A stretch of 64,000 bases of DNA from Thiosocius sp963719025 (GTDB lineage: Bacteria; Pseudomonadota; Gammaproteobacteria; Chromatiales; Chromatiaceae), in the NCBI GenBank assembly GCA_963719025.1, contig CAVRBK010000098.1:1-64000 (forward strand), read 5' to 3'. Positions 30,800-39,699 of the stretch are shown here, one piece after another. The stretch's first letter is position 1; every line of letters begins with the position of its first letter. The translations under genes and the position numbers were made by a program. The notes under the pieces are model-generated. The model did no database searches, was not told the origin of the DNA, and saw only the letters and a list, made by a program, of their open reading frames with translations.

Positions 30800-31062
30800 T
30801 GGGCCAAGTGGAAAGTTCTGTAACACTCAGAGCCACTGTGCGAGTGCGAATCAAGGCGCGTTTCGCAGGCAATGGCCGCTCCCTTGGCAAGAAACGCAAC
30901 ACAGAGTCGCGCTCGCACAGCGGCTCCCGAAGGGCCGCGCCACAAGCATCGTGGGCTGTGTTGCAGTCCTTGGAAAGGGCCTGCCATTCCCTGCGGACTG
31001 CGCCTTGCCCACAATGCTTGTGGCGCGGCTGAGCGTTACAGAACTTTCCACTTGGCCCACTA
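30797..31062. mobile_element. MITE-like non-autonomous element with long terminal inverted repeats
   Basis: 266 bases bounded by TAGTGGGCCAAGTGGAAAGT on the left and its inverse on the right; about 33 bases of each end pair with one mismatch (TAAC-A/G-CTCAG). The outermost TA on each side suggests TA target duplication as in IS630/mariner-type elements. Inside are two long hairpins: 30833-30923 (CACTGTGCGAGTGCG against CGCGCTCGCACAGCG) and 30932-31030 (GCCGCGCCACAAGCAT against ATGCTTGTGGCGCGGC, with an inner GCAGTCC/GGACTGC stem). No transposase is encoded, so it would depend on one elsewhere. Confidence 0.8.
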
Positions 31063-31309
31063 GCCCCGACGAATAAATAACAGGGGATCGTTGGTTCAGA
31101 GATTTCCGTGGCTTGCCAGCCCCTCTGACAAGCGACTGTGTTGGTCTGGACGCAAATCAAAGGGGGGCAGTTTCATTCGATCCGTTCGCCTGACGTGACC
31201 TGACGAGCGGCAGACGAAGGCAGCTATGCGCGGCCCACCAATTCCGGCAACCGACGGCCAGGATCGGACTAAACCATGATCCGCCCCGATTGCTCCCACC
31301 GGGCCCTGC

Positions 31310-32026
31310 TCAGAGCTCGAACTCCCTGGCTACAGTGACGCTAAAGGCGCCATCACACAGGTCATCAAACCAGTAACCCTCTGCGCATGCGCTATCGGAC
31401 AGATCTGTGTCTGTATACTGGACGCTGACATCGAACCCGGCGAGAGAGCGCGACAGTGCTATGCCGTAGTCTGTGTAGTCTTGTGCATCGTCAAAATCGA
31501 AGTGGCCACCGCGTAAATTGAGCGTGAACGCTTGCGGTAGTTCAAATTCGAGGCCCGCTTCCACATAGCTGCTGTCGTTGTCGAAATCCCGGTACACCAT
31601 CACGTTGAAGAAACGATAGCTGGCCCCGGCGTAAAACTCTTCGCTGGTGTCCAACAGGGATTTCCTTGCGCCCGGATAGCGGTATTGGATGACGCCCAGA
31701 TCCCACCCGAATCCAAATTCGGTCTCACCCGAATAGCCGACATAAAGATCCAGCTCGATACCCGCATCGTCGTCATCATCGGGCGTGGAGTCCGGCGCAT
31801 TGCTGCTGAAAAAATCCACGTTGGACGCCCAGGCGCCGACGTAGACACCCGACTCATGCGCATAGTCTATGCCTCCCTGTATCGCAGGATCTCCGAGGGT
31901 CTGTGAGATACCCCGCCAGACGTAATCGGAGGTCACTGCAAGGTTGGCGCTCAATTCGCCTTCGGCGAAGCTGGGCCAGGCTGTTGCGCAGCAGAGTGCG
32001 CCGAGGCCGATGACTCTAAAATTCAT
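31310..32026 (-). CDS. TorF-family putative porin
   Basis: 238 residues, outer-membrane beta barrel. ATG at 32026 chosen from AGAGGA about six bases upstream. Signal peptide VIGLGALCCATAWPSFA, then LSANLAVTSDYVWRGISQTL, the signature of this family (TIGR02001), followed by SGVYVGAWASNVDF, a short Asp-run loop (TPDDDDDAG) and alternating amphipathic strands ending SVTVAREFEL with a C-terminal hydrophobic residue suited to BAM assembly. The substrate is unknown. It lies 88 bases downstream of the GGDEF-EAL gene on the same strand. Confidence 0.85.
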   Translation of the reverse strand: MNFRVIGLGALCCATAWPSFAEGELSANLAVTSDYVWRGISQTLGDPAIQGGIDYAHESGVYVGAWASNVDFFSSNAPDSTPDDDDDAGIELDLYVGYSGETEFGFGWDLGVIQYRYPGARKSLLDTSEEFYAGASYRFFNVMVYRDFDNDSSYVEAGLEFELPQAFTLNLRGGHFDFDDAQDYTDYGIALSRSLAGFDVSVQYTDTDLSDSACAEGYWFDDLCDGAFSVTVAREFEL

Positions 32027-32114
32027 TTTCATTCCTCTCGTGGTCATTTTGGCCGCAGGCGTGCCGACCGCCCAGCCGGCTCTCAAGCTTCGGATCTGGT
32101 CGCTCATCGGCTTG

Positions 32115-34610
32115 TCAACTGCGCGGCGAAGCATAGCGAGCGTTTTGCGATCGTGTCGCGTGTTGATCTTGGTCGAGCAGTTCCGTCATGGCCGAGGCCG
32201 GCATCGGCCGGCCCAGGAGAAACCCCTGGACCAGGCTGCATTCTTCCTTCTTCAGGCTGTCCATCTGTTCCGGCGTCTCGACCCCTTCGGCCGTCGTCTG
32301 CAGCCCTAAGCTTTTGGCGATGAACAGGATGGCCGACACGATCGCGGCGTCCTGGGAATTGGTGGACATGCCGTTTACAAATGTCCGGTCGATCTTCAGC
32401 TTGTCTATCGGCAGCTCGCGCAAACGGCTGAGCGATGAGTAGCCCGTGCCAAAGTCATCCAGCGAGATGGTCACACCCCTGGCCTGCAGGGTGGCCAGGT
32501 CATCGACGACCTCCTGTTTTACCGTCATCAGGACAGACTCGGTAATCTCCAACTCCAGCAGGCCCGGTTCAAGACCGGCACCGGCCAGGGCCTGGTCGAC
32601 CACGGCTCCCAGCTCCTGTCGCTGGAGCTGGACACCGGAGACATTGACCGACACGAATATCCGACGCGTCCCGGGAGCGTTCCAGACGTAGGCTTGACGA
32701 CAGGCCTCCTGCAGTACCCATTCGCCGATCTGAAGAATCAAACCGCTGTCCTCTGCGAGTGGAATGAACCTGTCGGGCAAGACGATGCCCTGCTCGGGAT
32801 CGTTCCATCGCAACAGCGCCTCTACGCCGACTATCTCGCGTCCGCCTGCGTGCAATTGCGGTTGGTAGTACAACTCAAGCTCGTTGCTGTCCAAGGCACG
32901 CCGCAAACGGGCTTCCAATGATAGGTGCTCGGACGTCGCCAGGCTGTAGGCAGCCGAATAGAACTGGTAGTTGTTGCGGCCCTGTTCCTTCGCGTGATAC
33001 ATCGCAACGTCGGCGCGCTTGATGAGGTCGTTCACTTCGGTCCCATCATTGGGAAACAGCGTGATACCGATACTCGTGCTGTTATAGAGTTCATGGCCGT
33101 CGATGCGGAATGGCTCACGCATCATCTCGAGTATGCGCGAGGCCACTTTGGCAGCATCGCGGGAGTCGTCGACCTTGGGTAGCAGGATGATGAATTCGTC
33201 ACCACCCAGACGGGCAAGCACTTCTGAGGTCTCTTCATACGATTCCTTGTAAACGAAGTCCTCTGCGCGTAGCGCCGATTTCAGGCGGACCGCCATTTCT
33301 TCCAGCAGCTGATCACCAATCTGGTGGCCCAGGGTGTCGTTGACGCGCTTGAAATTGTCGAGGTCGAGGAACAGCACTGCCATCTTGTTGGACTCGCGAC
33401 GTGCCAGAGCGATCATGTGCTGCAGGAACTCGCGGAAAAGCAATCGATTTGGCAAACCGGTCAGACTGTCGTGATATGCCAGATGCTCGATCTTCTGCCG
33501 GGACTTGTGCAGGCTGCGGCCCATGTCCTGGAAGCTCTGTACAAGCTGTCCGAGTTCATCTCGAGAGGAAAGTGCGATATCAGGCGTCAGGTTGCCGTCG
33601 CGGATCGCCCCCACGGCGCTCAGCAGTTTTTTCAGCGGTCGCACCATCAGCGTGTTGATTGCTACGAGCAGCGCGCTAAGGGTTACGAAGATCGTGCCGA
33701 CGGTGACCCAGGTGAGGGTCTTGCCCAATTCGCGACCGTCCTTCTTCACTTCAGATTCTGGCAGCACGCCAACCAGCCACAGATCTTGATGAATGGGTCG
33801 CGCGAGAAACGATGCACTTACGCCGTTGTAGGCAACATAGTGCCGCCGCTGGTCCGCGCTGGAACGTTCAATCATCGACAAATGTTCGCTCGACAGCGAG
33901 CTCCCCCGTCGGCTCGATTCCGGGTGAAACAGAATCTTGCCAGCGTGGTCGACCACGAGTGCATATCCGCTCTCGCCGACGCGGTTGGTAGCGACTTGCT
34001 CGGCGAGGAAATCCAGACTCATGGTCACAACGAGGTAACCGCGGAGCCTGGGCTGGGTACTCAGCGGGTCGTCGGTTGCTGCGTTGATCAGGTTCATCCG
34101 GCGGGCTACCTGCAGCGATACCTCGCCGTTGTCCGGGTTGGTCATGACCCGACTGAATGACTCACCCTCGGACCGGCTGAGAGACCGGAAGAACGGTGTG
34201 TCGCCTTCCTCTTCGGTGAAGTTCGGGATCGGGGCCAGGGTGGCGCGTGCGTCCTCGTAACCGTCAGGCAATAGAAAACGAATCTCGTAGTAGTCGGGAT
34301 AGGCACGCAGGTAGCTTTTGAAGAGTTTCAGCAACGAGGGGAGCATCAAGATATAGCGCTCCTCCTCGTCCTCGGTTAAGGCGTACGAACGCATCAGCGA
34401 GGACTCTGCAAACAATTGGCTGTTCGCTTCCGCAACCGTGGTTCGGACCCTGAAGTTGGTGGCCAGCTGATCCATCAGCGTTGTCAGCTGGCTATAGGTC
34501 CGTTGCTCCGCCGTCGATTGCAGTTGCTGATAGGCGAGCCCGCCCAGGATCAGCAGCGGAGCTACCGTGAGCGGTATCACGACCAGCAGAATTTTGGCAT
34601 GCAGGCGCAA
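32115..34610 (-). CDS. Membrane GGDEF-EAL c-di-GMP protein, MbaA-like
   Basis: 831 residues, intact. TM1 about residues 7-27, a large periplasmic Cache-type sensor (about 40-300; SGYALVVDHAGKILFHPESS), TM2 about 305-325, HAMP (RPLKKLLSAVGAIRDGNLTP), GGDEF domain with intact RLGGDEF near residue 470, and EAL domain with EALLRW near 598 and LDDFGTGYSSLSRLRELPID. Both catalytic motifs look complete, so it could make and degrade c-di-GMP. The gene directly upstream, 16 bases away, encodes a PotD-like periplasmic protein. This is the layout of Vibrio cholerae nspS-mbaA, where NspS reports polyamines to MbaA. Confidence 0.93.
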   Translation of the reverse strand: MRLHAKILLVVIPLTVAPLLILGGLAYQQLQSTAEQRTYSQLTTLMDQLATNFRVRTTVAEANSQLFAESSLMRSYALTEDEEERYILMLPSLLKLFKSYLRAYPDYYEIRFLLPDGYEDARATLAPIPNFTEEEGDTPFFRSLSRSEGESFSRVMTNPDNGEVSLQVARRMNLINAATDDPLSTQPRLRGYLVVTMSLDFLAEQVATNRVGESGYALVVDHAGKILFHPESSRRGSSLSSEHLSMIERSSADQRRHYVAYNGVSASFLARPIHQDLWLVGVLPESEVKKDGRELGKTLTWVTVGTIFVTLSALLVAINTLMVRPLKKLLSAVGAIRDGNLTPDIALSSRDELGQLVQSFQDMGRSLHKSRQKIEHLAYHDSLTGLPNRLLFREFLQHMIALARRESNKMAVLFLDLDNFKRVNDTLGHQIGDQLLEEMAVRLKSALRAEDFVYKESYEETSEVLARLGGDEFIILLPKVDDSRDAAKVASRILEMMREPFRIDGHELYNSTSIGITLFPNDGTEVNDLIKRADVAMYHAKEQGRNNYQFYSAAYSLATSEHLSLEARLRRALDSNELELYYQPQLHAGGREIVGVEALLRWNDPEQGIVLPDRFIPLAEDSGLILQIGEWVLQEACRQAYVWNAPGTRRIFVSVNVSGVQLQRQELGAVVDQALAGAGLEPGLLELEITESVLMTVKQEVVDDLATLQARGVTISLDDFGTGYSSLSRLRELPIDKLKIDRTFVNGMSTNSQDAAIVSAILFIAKSLGLQTTAEGVETPEQMDSLKKEECSLVQGFLLGRPMPASAMTELLDQDQHATRSQNARYASPRS

Positions 34611-34626
34611 AAGTCGCCTCGTCAGT

Positions 34627-35670
34627 TCAGTTCACGATGCGCGAAAAGATCGCCGAGCGACGTTTGGCCGCCCGCGGCGGGAGGGACCGGTACGGCTCCG
34701 ACTTCTCAAGTGCAGCCCCGCTCGGGTAAATGACCGGGTCGCTCAGATACTCGGCAGGCAGCAGCTTCTCGGCCGCCAGGTTCGGCGTCGCGCAGTAGAC
34801 ATACTGTGCCAGCCGTGCCGCGATCTCGGGTTCGTTGAGAAAATCGATGAACTTCTTCGCCGCGGCCTTGTTCACCGACTCGCGCAGAATACAGAGATAA
34901 TCCACCCAGATATTGCCGCCCTCCCTGGGCAGAACATAGTCGATGTTCTCATCGTGTTCCTGGAGCATCAGGGCGTCGCCGCTGTACATCATGCTCATCC
35001 CAACCTCGCCGGAGATCATGGCGGAGTTTTCGTCCAGCGATATGTACTTGTAGGTCTTTACGTGGGGTTTCTGCTCGACGAGCAGTGTCTCGGCCGCCAT
35101 CAGCTCTTCACTGTCCGCGCTGTTGAGCGAGTACCCAAGCGCCTTCAACGCGGCCCCGATCATGTCCGCGTCGTCGCTGATCATGCCAATTCGGCCCTGA
35201 ACTGCCGGGTGCGGTCGAAAAAGATCCATCCAGCTGGTGACTTGCGCGGGTACGAGATCGGTGCGATAGGCGATGCCCATGGTGCCCCAGAAGTAGGGCA
35301 CCCCAAACTCCTCGGCTCGAGGATGCTCCGTGCGCCAGCGCGGATCGACGTGCCTCAGATTGGGGATGTCCGTATCGACGATGGGCTCGAGCCAGCCGCG
35401 CTTCGCCAGAATACGCAGCGACCCGCCGTTGACGATCGCCAGGTCGTAACCCTTGCCATCGGTCTCCAGCAGTAGCTCGTCACGTGCCGAGTCCGAGTGG
35501 AAGTAGGACTGTTTCACCGTGATCCCGGTGCGCTGCCGGAATTCCTCGAGGATCTCCGGGTCCATGTAGTCCGACCAGTTGAGGAATGTCAGTTCCCGAC
35601 CATTGGCCTGCACATTCAGCGCCGCGGTAAACATTGCGAGAACCACGAAAAATCGTTTCAGCAGATACAT
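34627..35670 (-). CDS. PotD/PotF-like periplasmic polyamine-binding protein, NspS-like
   Basis: 347 residues with signal peptide MYLLKRFFVVLAMFTAALNV. Typical polyamine-binding pattern: ELTFLNWSDYMDPEILEEFR, GYDLAIVNGGSLRILAKRGW, FGVPYFWGTMGIAYRTDLVP, SAMISGEVGMSMMYSGDALM and NIWVDYLCILRESVNKAAAK. Start at 35670 has AAGGG seven bases upstream. No permease or ATPase genes accompany it, and it is paired with a GGDEF-EAL sensor 16 bases downstream, so a signalling rather than transport role is likely. The ligand (spermidine, norspermidine, putrescine or another cation) is not predictable here. Confidence 0.87.
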   Translation of the reverse strand: MYLLKRFFVVLAMFTAALNVQANGRELTFLNWSDYMDPEILEEFRQRTGITVKQSYFHSDSARDELLLETDGKGYDLAIVNGGSLRILAKRGWLEPIVDTDIPNLRHVDPRWRTEHPRAEEFGVPYFWGTMGIAYRTDLVPAQVTSWMDLFRPHPAVQGRIGMISDDADMIGAALKALGYSLNSADSEELMAAETLLVEQKPHVKTYKYISLDENSAMISGEVGMSMMYSGDALMLQEHDENIDYVLPREGGNIWVDYLCILRESVNKAAAKKFIDFLNEPEIAARLAQYVYCATPNLAAEKLLPAEYLSDPVIYPSGAALEKSEPYRSLPPRAAKRRSAIFSRIVN

Positions 35671-35860
35671 AGTCACGCCCTTTTTCTCCGGCCGGTGCAT
35701 GGGGTTGCCCGAACGGGGTCGCGGCACCAACGTGGACTATTAGATAGTCGGCAGGCTCCATGCGATCTTTAAATAGATAAGTTATTGAAAACCATGCTGA
35801 ACAGGGTTTCGGGACACGCCGGGGTGGCCGCACCGGACGAGCGGCGATCAAGACGTACCT

Positions 35861-36718
35861 TTAACCCGCGAGAAGCATGCCGATAGCTGCGTCCAACTCT
35901 TCAGCGGCGGCAGAAGGCAGTGCCAGCAGGTCGTCGGGTTGCAGGCCGGTGATCTGCCAGGCCGCGGGACTGATCTCCGTCATCAGTTGGGCCTCGTCGA
36001 TAGGCTCGCCATCGAGTCGGGTCAGTGCAGTGGCGATATGAACGACCGCGGTACCCGGCGCGCATTCATCGACCGGGTTGGGGTCAATGTGACCGCGGGT
36101 GGTTGCAACGAGCTGTTGTGGGAGTTCCCAGGCATGCATCAACTCTGCGCCCACGTCCGCGTAGTTGAACCCGAGCATGCCGGTTTCTGTGCGCGCCAGC
36201 GGCGCGTCTGCATGGGCCGCCGCATGCCGTGCACCCTCAGTCTGCTCGGGTAACTGCAAATACATTAATTGGTGGCCGATATGACTCAGCAGGCCTGCAA
36301 CGAACAATCCTTCGTTGTCCTCAATAGCGCAGGCACGCGCAACAAGACGCGCGTACACGCCGCGATGAACGCTGAGGATCCAGAGTTCCCGCATCCTGCG
36401 TGTGTCGCCACCTGCCTGCGCGAATGAGCTCGTCAGCGTGGTCGCGAGGACGAGGTCGTGCACAGGCCGCATGCCCAGCAAGTTAACTGCCTGGCGAACG
36501 TTGTCCACCGGGGCGCCCAGATGGAAGTACGCGCTGTTGACCATACGCAGGACGCGTGCCGTGATGCCGGGATCCACCGAAATCGCATTGACCAGGTCGG
36601 TCAGGTAGGAGTCGGGGTCTTCGACCACAGCCTTTACGCGCAGATAAACGTCGGGCAACGTCAGCAGGGTCTCTACGCTGGCGACAAGATCTGATGCGGT
36701 CCGGTATCGGGAATCCAT
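35861..36718 (-). CDS. HDOD-domain protein
   Basis: 285 residues, soluble. The HDOD domain covers most of it: LPDVYLRVKAVVEDPDSYLT, AISVDPGITARVLRMVNSAY, VDNVRQAVNLLGMRPVHDLV and LFVAGLLSHIGHQLMYLQLP, then FNYADVGAELMHAWELPQQL. In this family the catalytic HD pair of HD-GYP is absent, and members act as scaffolds or regulators in signalling. It lies on the same strand as, and about 190 bases upstream of, the PotD-like gene, so it may join that c-di-GMP-related unit. Confidence 0.85.
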   Translation of the reverse strand: MDSRYRTASDLVASVETLLTLPDVYLRVKAVVEDPDSYLTDLVNAISVDPGITARVLRMVNSAYFHLGAPVDNVRQAVNLLGMRPVHDLVLATTLTSSFAQAGGDTRRMRELWILSVHRGVYARLVARACAIEDNEGLFVAGLLSHIGHQLMYLQLPEQTEGARHAAAHADAPLARTETGMLGFNYADVGAELMHAWELPQQLVATTRGHIDPNPVDECAPGTAVVHIATALTRLDGEPIDEAQLMTEISPAAWQITGLQPDDLLALPSAAAEELDAAIGMLLAG

Positions 36719-37372
36719 GGTGGGGCTCGATCCTCAATTCACAATCCATTCGGTGCAAGGGCGACTTTCTGTCGATAGGGCATAAAGGAGGGTAAAGGCT
36801 GAGTTGCGCGTCGATGATAAAACCACCGTCTCTCCTGGTTATCGGGCCATTTCGTGGCCGCTTGAATTTGTGGATTCCAGGTGACTGGGGCAATCGACGC
36901 GGCACGTGGGGACTGGCCTGCTTTGCGTTGAGAGCGAAACCGGCAACTCATCGAAAAATGAAGCCGATGCTTATTGATTGGCAGTGCCTCGCCGTCACCG
37001 GAGAGTGGGCGGGCCGCTCGGCGCCCGAAAAAAAATTTAAGCACCCATAGATTCGGCCGATAGAATAATCGAAGCGAAGACTGTGGTATGGACCCGGTAT
37101 CTCGCTGAACCTAACCGAAATTGTTGTAAGGGAATGAATGCCAGCGTTGTTGTGCTGTTCCTGCAGTTGGGAAATGCCTGATACGCTGCTCAGTCTCAAT
37201 ACTAACGTCCTAGGTTCAACGATTGGGTCCATCCCACAGTCTTTGTCGTTTTGCCATTTCCCCTCCGCGCCGTGCTTTCGCTCGTGACACGCAGCGGTTG
37301 CGGCGGATGCGGTGACGCCACGCGGCCAAGCCGGTAAAGTCGCGTAATGCCTCCGTATTCAACGCCCGCCCC
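36719..37372. other. Non-coding region between divergent HDOD and glrR genes
   Basis: 654 bases. I see no convincing gene. A GC-rich hairpin next to an eight-A run lies at about 37007-37036 but has the T side on the wrong flank for a terminator in either direction. Promoters for both flanking genes are expected here. Confidence 0.5.
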
Positions 37373-38746
37373 ATGAACGCAAAAAGTCAGTCGGCAAACC
37401 GGCCACGCATCCTGCTGGTCGATGACGACCCGGATCATCTGGCCCTGTGCGAACGTTGGCTGAGCCTCGCCGGTTACCCGGTCGATACCGCCATCGGCGG
37501 TACCGAGGCCCTCGCCATCCTGGAACGCATTCGACCCGACCTGGTGATCTCCGACCTGATCATGGACGGCATGAACGGACTGCGTCTGCTGAGCGAGATC
37601 CACCGTCAGGATCCGGTGCTGCCGACGATGATCATGAGCGGCAAGGCCGGCCTGCCCGATGCCCTCGAGGCCGCACATCTCGGCGTGAGCGGCTTTCTCG
37701 AAAAGCCGTTCAGCAAGGATGCCCTGCTCGACGCCGTTGCCAAGTCTGCCGAGAGCATGCCGGCCGGCACCCAGGCCAGCGGCGACCTGGATACGGCAGC
37801 CGGTCGCCTGGTGTATCGATCCGCGGTCATGCAGGAGCTGATCGGGCGGGTACATCGCGTGGCCGGCGGCGACAGCACCGTCATGCTCAACGGCGAGACC
37901 GGCACCGGCAAGGAACTGATCGCCCGCGCGGTCCATGACCTGAGTGCGCGCCGCGACAAACCCTTCGTCAGCATCAATTGCAGCGCCCTGCCGGAGCAGT
38001 TGCTCGAGTCCGAGCTGTTCGGGCACGAGAAAGGGGCCTTCACCGGCGCCACGTCGAAACATTTCGGGCTGTTTCAGTCCGCCGACCGCGGCACCCTTTT
38101 CCTGGATGAGATCGGCGATATGCCGCTGCCCCTTCAGGCCAAGGTGCTGCGTGTATTGCAGGACTTCGCGGTGCGTCCGGTGGGCGGGCTGCAGTCGGTG
38201 AAGATTGATGTGCGGGTGGTTTCCGCCACCCACCACAACCTGCTGCAGCTGGTCGAACAGAAGCTGTTTCGTGAAGATTTGTATTATCGACTGAACGTGG
38301 TGCCGCTGCAGGTGCCGCCGCTGCGCGAGCGCAGCGAGGACATCCCCGCGCTGCTCGAGCACTTTCTGCAGCAGCTGGGCAGCCGCGCCGATGGCCGCGG
38401 CAAACGCTTCGCGCCCGAGGCCCGCGCCGCATTGCTGCAGGCCCCCTTCCCCGGCAACATCCGCCAACTGCGCAATGTGATCGAGCGCTGCGTGGTCCTG
38501 AGCAACGGCCCGGTGATCCCGCGCTCGCTGGTCACCGAGGCGCTGCAGGATCAGACGCTCGATATGCCGACCCTGGACGATGCGCGCAATGCCTTCGAGC
38601 GACGCTATATCGCCGGCCTGCTGCGCGCGACCAACGGCAACATCACCGCCGCCGCAAAGATCGCCGGGCGCAACCGCACCGAGTTCTACAATCTGCTGGC
38701 CCGCCACCGCCTCGAGCCCGAGGTGTTTCGGCAGAGCGATAAATGA
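37373..38746 (+). CDS. glrR: Sigma-54-dependent response regulator GlrR (QseF)
   Basis: 457 residues, intact. Receiver domain (PRILLVDDDPDHLALCERWL; phospho-acceptor Asp in PDLVISDLIMDGMNGLRLL near residue 63), then an AAA+ domain with Walker A NGETGTGKELIARAVHDLSA, the sigma-54 contact GAFTGA in HEKGAFTGATSKHFG, Walker B TLFLDEIGDM and FREDLYYRLNVVPLQVPPLR. The C-terminal Fis-type HTH NITAAAKIAGRNRTEFYNLL matches Escherichia coli GlrR closely (AGRNRTEFYKLLSRH). No glrK or qseG is adjacent. A sigma-54 promoter and a GlrR-type operator lie 0.6-0.8 kb downstream, before the repeat lipoprotein gene. Confidence 0.93.
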   Translation: MNAKSQSANRPRILLVDDDPDHLALCERWLSLAGYPVDTAIGGTEALAILERIRPDLVISDLIMDGMNGLRLLSEIHRQDPVLPTMIMSGKAGLPDALEAAHLGVSGFLEKPFSKDALLDAVAKSAESMPAGTQASGDLDTAAGRLVYRSAVMQELIGRVHRVAGGDSTVMLNGETGTGKELIARAVHDLSARRDKPFVSINCSALPEQLLESELFGHEKGAFTGATSKHFGLFQSADRGTLFLDEIGDMPLPLQAKVLRVLQDFAVRPVGGLQSVKIDVRVVSATHHNLLQLVEQKLFREDLYYRLNVVPLQVPPLRERSEDIPALLEHFLQQLGSRADGRGKRFAPEARAALLQAPFPGNIRQLRNVIERCVVLSNGPVIPRSLVTEALQDQTLDMPTLDDARNAFERRYIAGLLRATNGNITAAAKIAGRNRTEFYNLLARHRLEPEVFRQSDK

Positions 38747-38787
38747 GGCCAGGCCGTCTGCCCGCGAAGACCGCAATCCATTCACCC

Positions 38788-38940
38788 TGCGTCGGCCCTG
38801 GATTCCGGATCGCCGCTGCACGGCGTCCGGAATGACGATGGATGGTGCCGGCTGACGGCACGCAACATCGGCGGGTAACGCAGCCTCGGATCAGGGCCAC
38901 GCCCCACAAAAACCGTCATTCCGCGTAGGCGGGAATCCAT
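38788..38940. repeat. REP-like extragenic palindromes
   Basis: Two palindromic units in the gap after glrR: ATTCCGGATCGCCG paired with CGGCGTCCGGAAT (about 38801-38833), and GTCATTCCGCGTAGGCGGGA with ATTCC/GGAAT arms (about 38916-38939). They face opposite ways. A related unit is at 50636-50656 (ATTCCCACCGGCGCGGGAAT). Confidence 0.6.
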
Positions 38941-39020
38941 TTCGGCACCCACAGCTGCGCTCTCCGCGCATTGATGGCTTGAACCTTGCTTTCTCAAGTT
39001 ATGCACACTGGAGCAAACTG

Positions 39021-39329
39021 ATGATGCAAAGCAGCGTACCCGTGGTCGAAGTGGATGCCGAACTCGCCGACCTTATCCCGCAATACCTGAGCAATCGCTG
39101 GGCCGATCTCAACTTCGCCAGGCGACTCGTGGAAAAGGGTGATTTCTACCTGTTGGCCGGCATGGCGCACCGTATCCGGGGCAGTGCCGCCAGTTACGGC
39201 TTCGTGCGACTGGGGGAAATCGCCAAGGCCATCGAGACGGCGGCCGACCTGCAGGACGGCGCCGGGGTAACCATCCAACTTGCCAGCTACGATGCCTATC
39301 TGCGTGCGGTACGCATCGAGTACACCTGA
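39021..39329 (+). CDS. Stand-alone Hpt phosphotransfer protein
   Basis: 102 residues, starting at the ATG at 39021 (another ATG follows at 39024). The helical segment FYLLAGMAHRIRGSAASYGF contains the Hpt phosphohistidine pattern (HxxRGSA), with following LGEIAKAIETAADLQDGAGV as the next helix. It could shuttle phosphate between a hybrid kinase and a response regulator. It sits between glrR and the GlrR-type target promoter and 4.9 kb before a hybrid kinase that has no Hpt domain of its own; its true partners are unknown. Confidence 0.8.
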   Translation: MMQSSVPVVEVDAELADLIPQYLSNRWADLNFARRLVEKGDFYLLAGMAHRIRGSAASYGFVRLGEIAKAIETAADLQDGAGVTIQLASYDAYLRAVRIEYT

Positions 39330-39345
39330 TCTCCCGCGCAAAACT

Positions 39346-39363
39346 TGTCGGGCAATCCCGACA
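39346..39363. promoter_or_regulatory. GlrR-type operator TGTC-N10-GACA
   Basis: TGTCGGGCAATCCCGACA is a perfect 7-bp dyad with a 4-base spacer. It fits exactly the TGTCN10GACA pattern reported for GlrR sites upstream of glmY in enterobacteria. It lies about 145 bases upstream of the sigma-54 promoter, the normal enhancer distance, and 0.6 kb after the glrR gene. Confidence 0.7.
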
Positions 39364-39506
39364 GTCTCCCCCGGCCACCCAGCACCTACGCTGGAAAGAC
39401 CCGCCGGTATGCCTGAGAAAGCCCCCCCACCCCGATATTTCAAATCAATCTAACCAGCTGTTTTTAATTATTTTTCTGGATTACTCAGCGACCTTCATCC
39501 GTACCT

Positions 39507-39522
39507 TGGCACGACAAGTGCA
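39507..39522 (+). promoter_or_regulatory. Sigma-54 promoter (-24/-12)
   Basis: TTGGCACGACAAGTGCAT matches the consensus TGGCACG-N4-TTGC at all but one core base (G for the first T), with GG and GC exactly spaced. It would start transcription near 39533, giving a leader of about 165 bases before the repeat lipoprotein ATG at 39700. Confidence 0.7.
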
Positions 39523-39699
39523 TCGTCAGGACATAGGCGCTGGATTTCACCGATCGAAAGATCCCGCCAGGGCCTGAAAACAAATTGAGCGGTAGACGCT
39601 CGCAATGCAGAAAACCGACATTGTCGACCGCTGCGGAAGACAGACCCGCAGACCCAATCGACGATCTCGCCTGCACCGAGACTGAGGAGAAGAAGTCCA

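Noticed and set aside
30789..31160. Several overlapping short frames inside the MITE
   Set aside because: They appear on both strands because the element is made of inverted repeats; no start signals or protein pattern.
37004..37040. Hairpin plus A-run resembling a terminator before glrR
   Set aside because: The A-run lies after the hairpin on the plus strand, so T would precede the hairpin on the minus strand; wrong layout in both directions.
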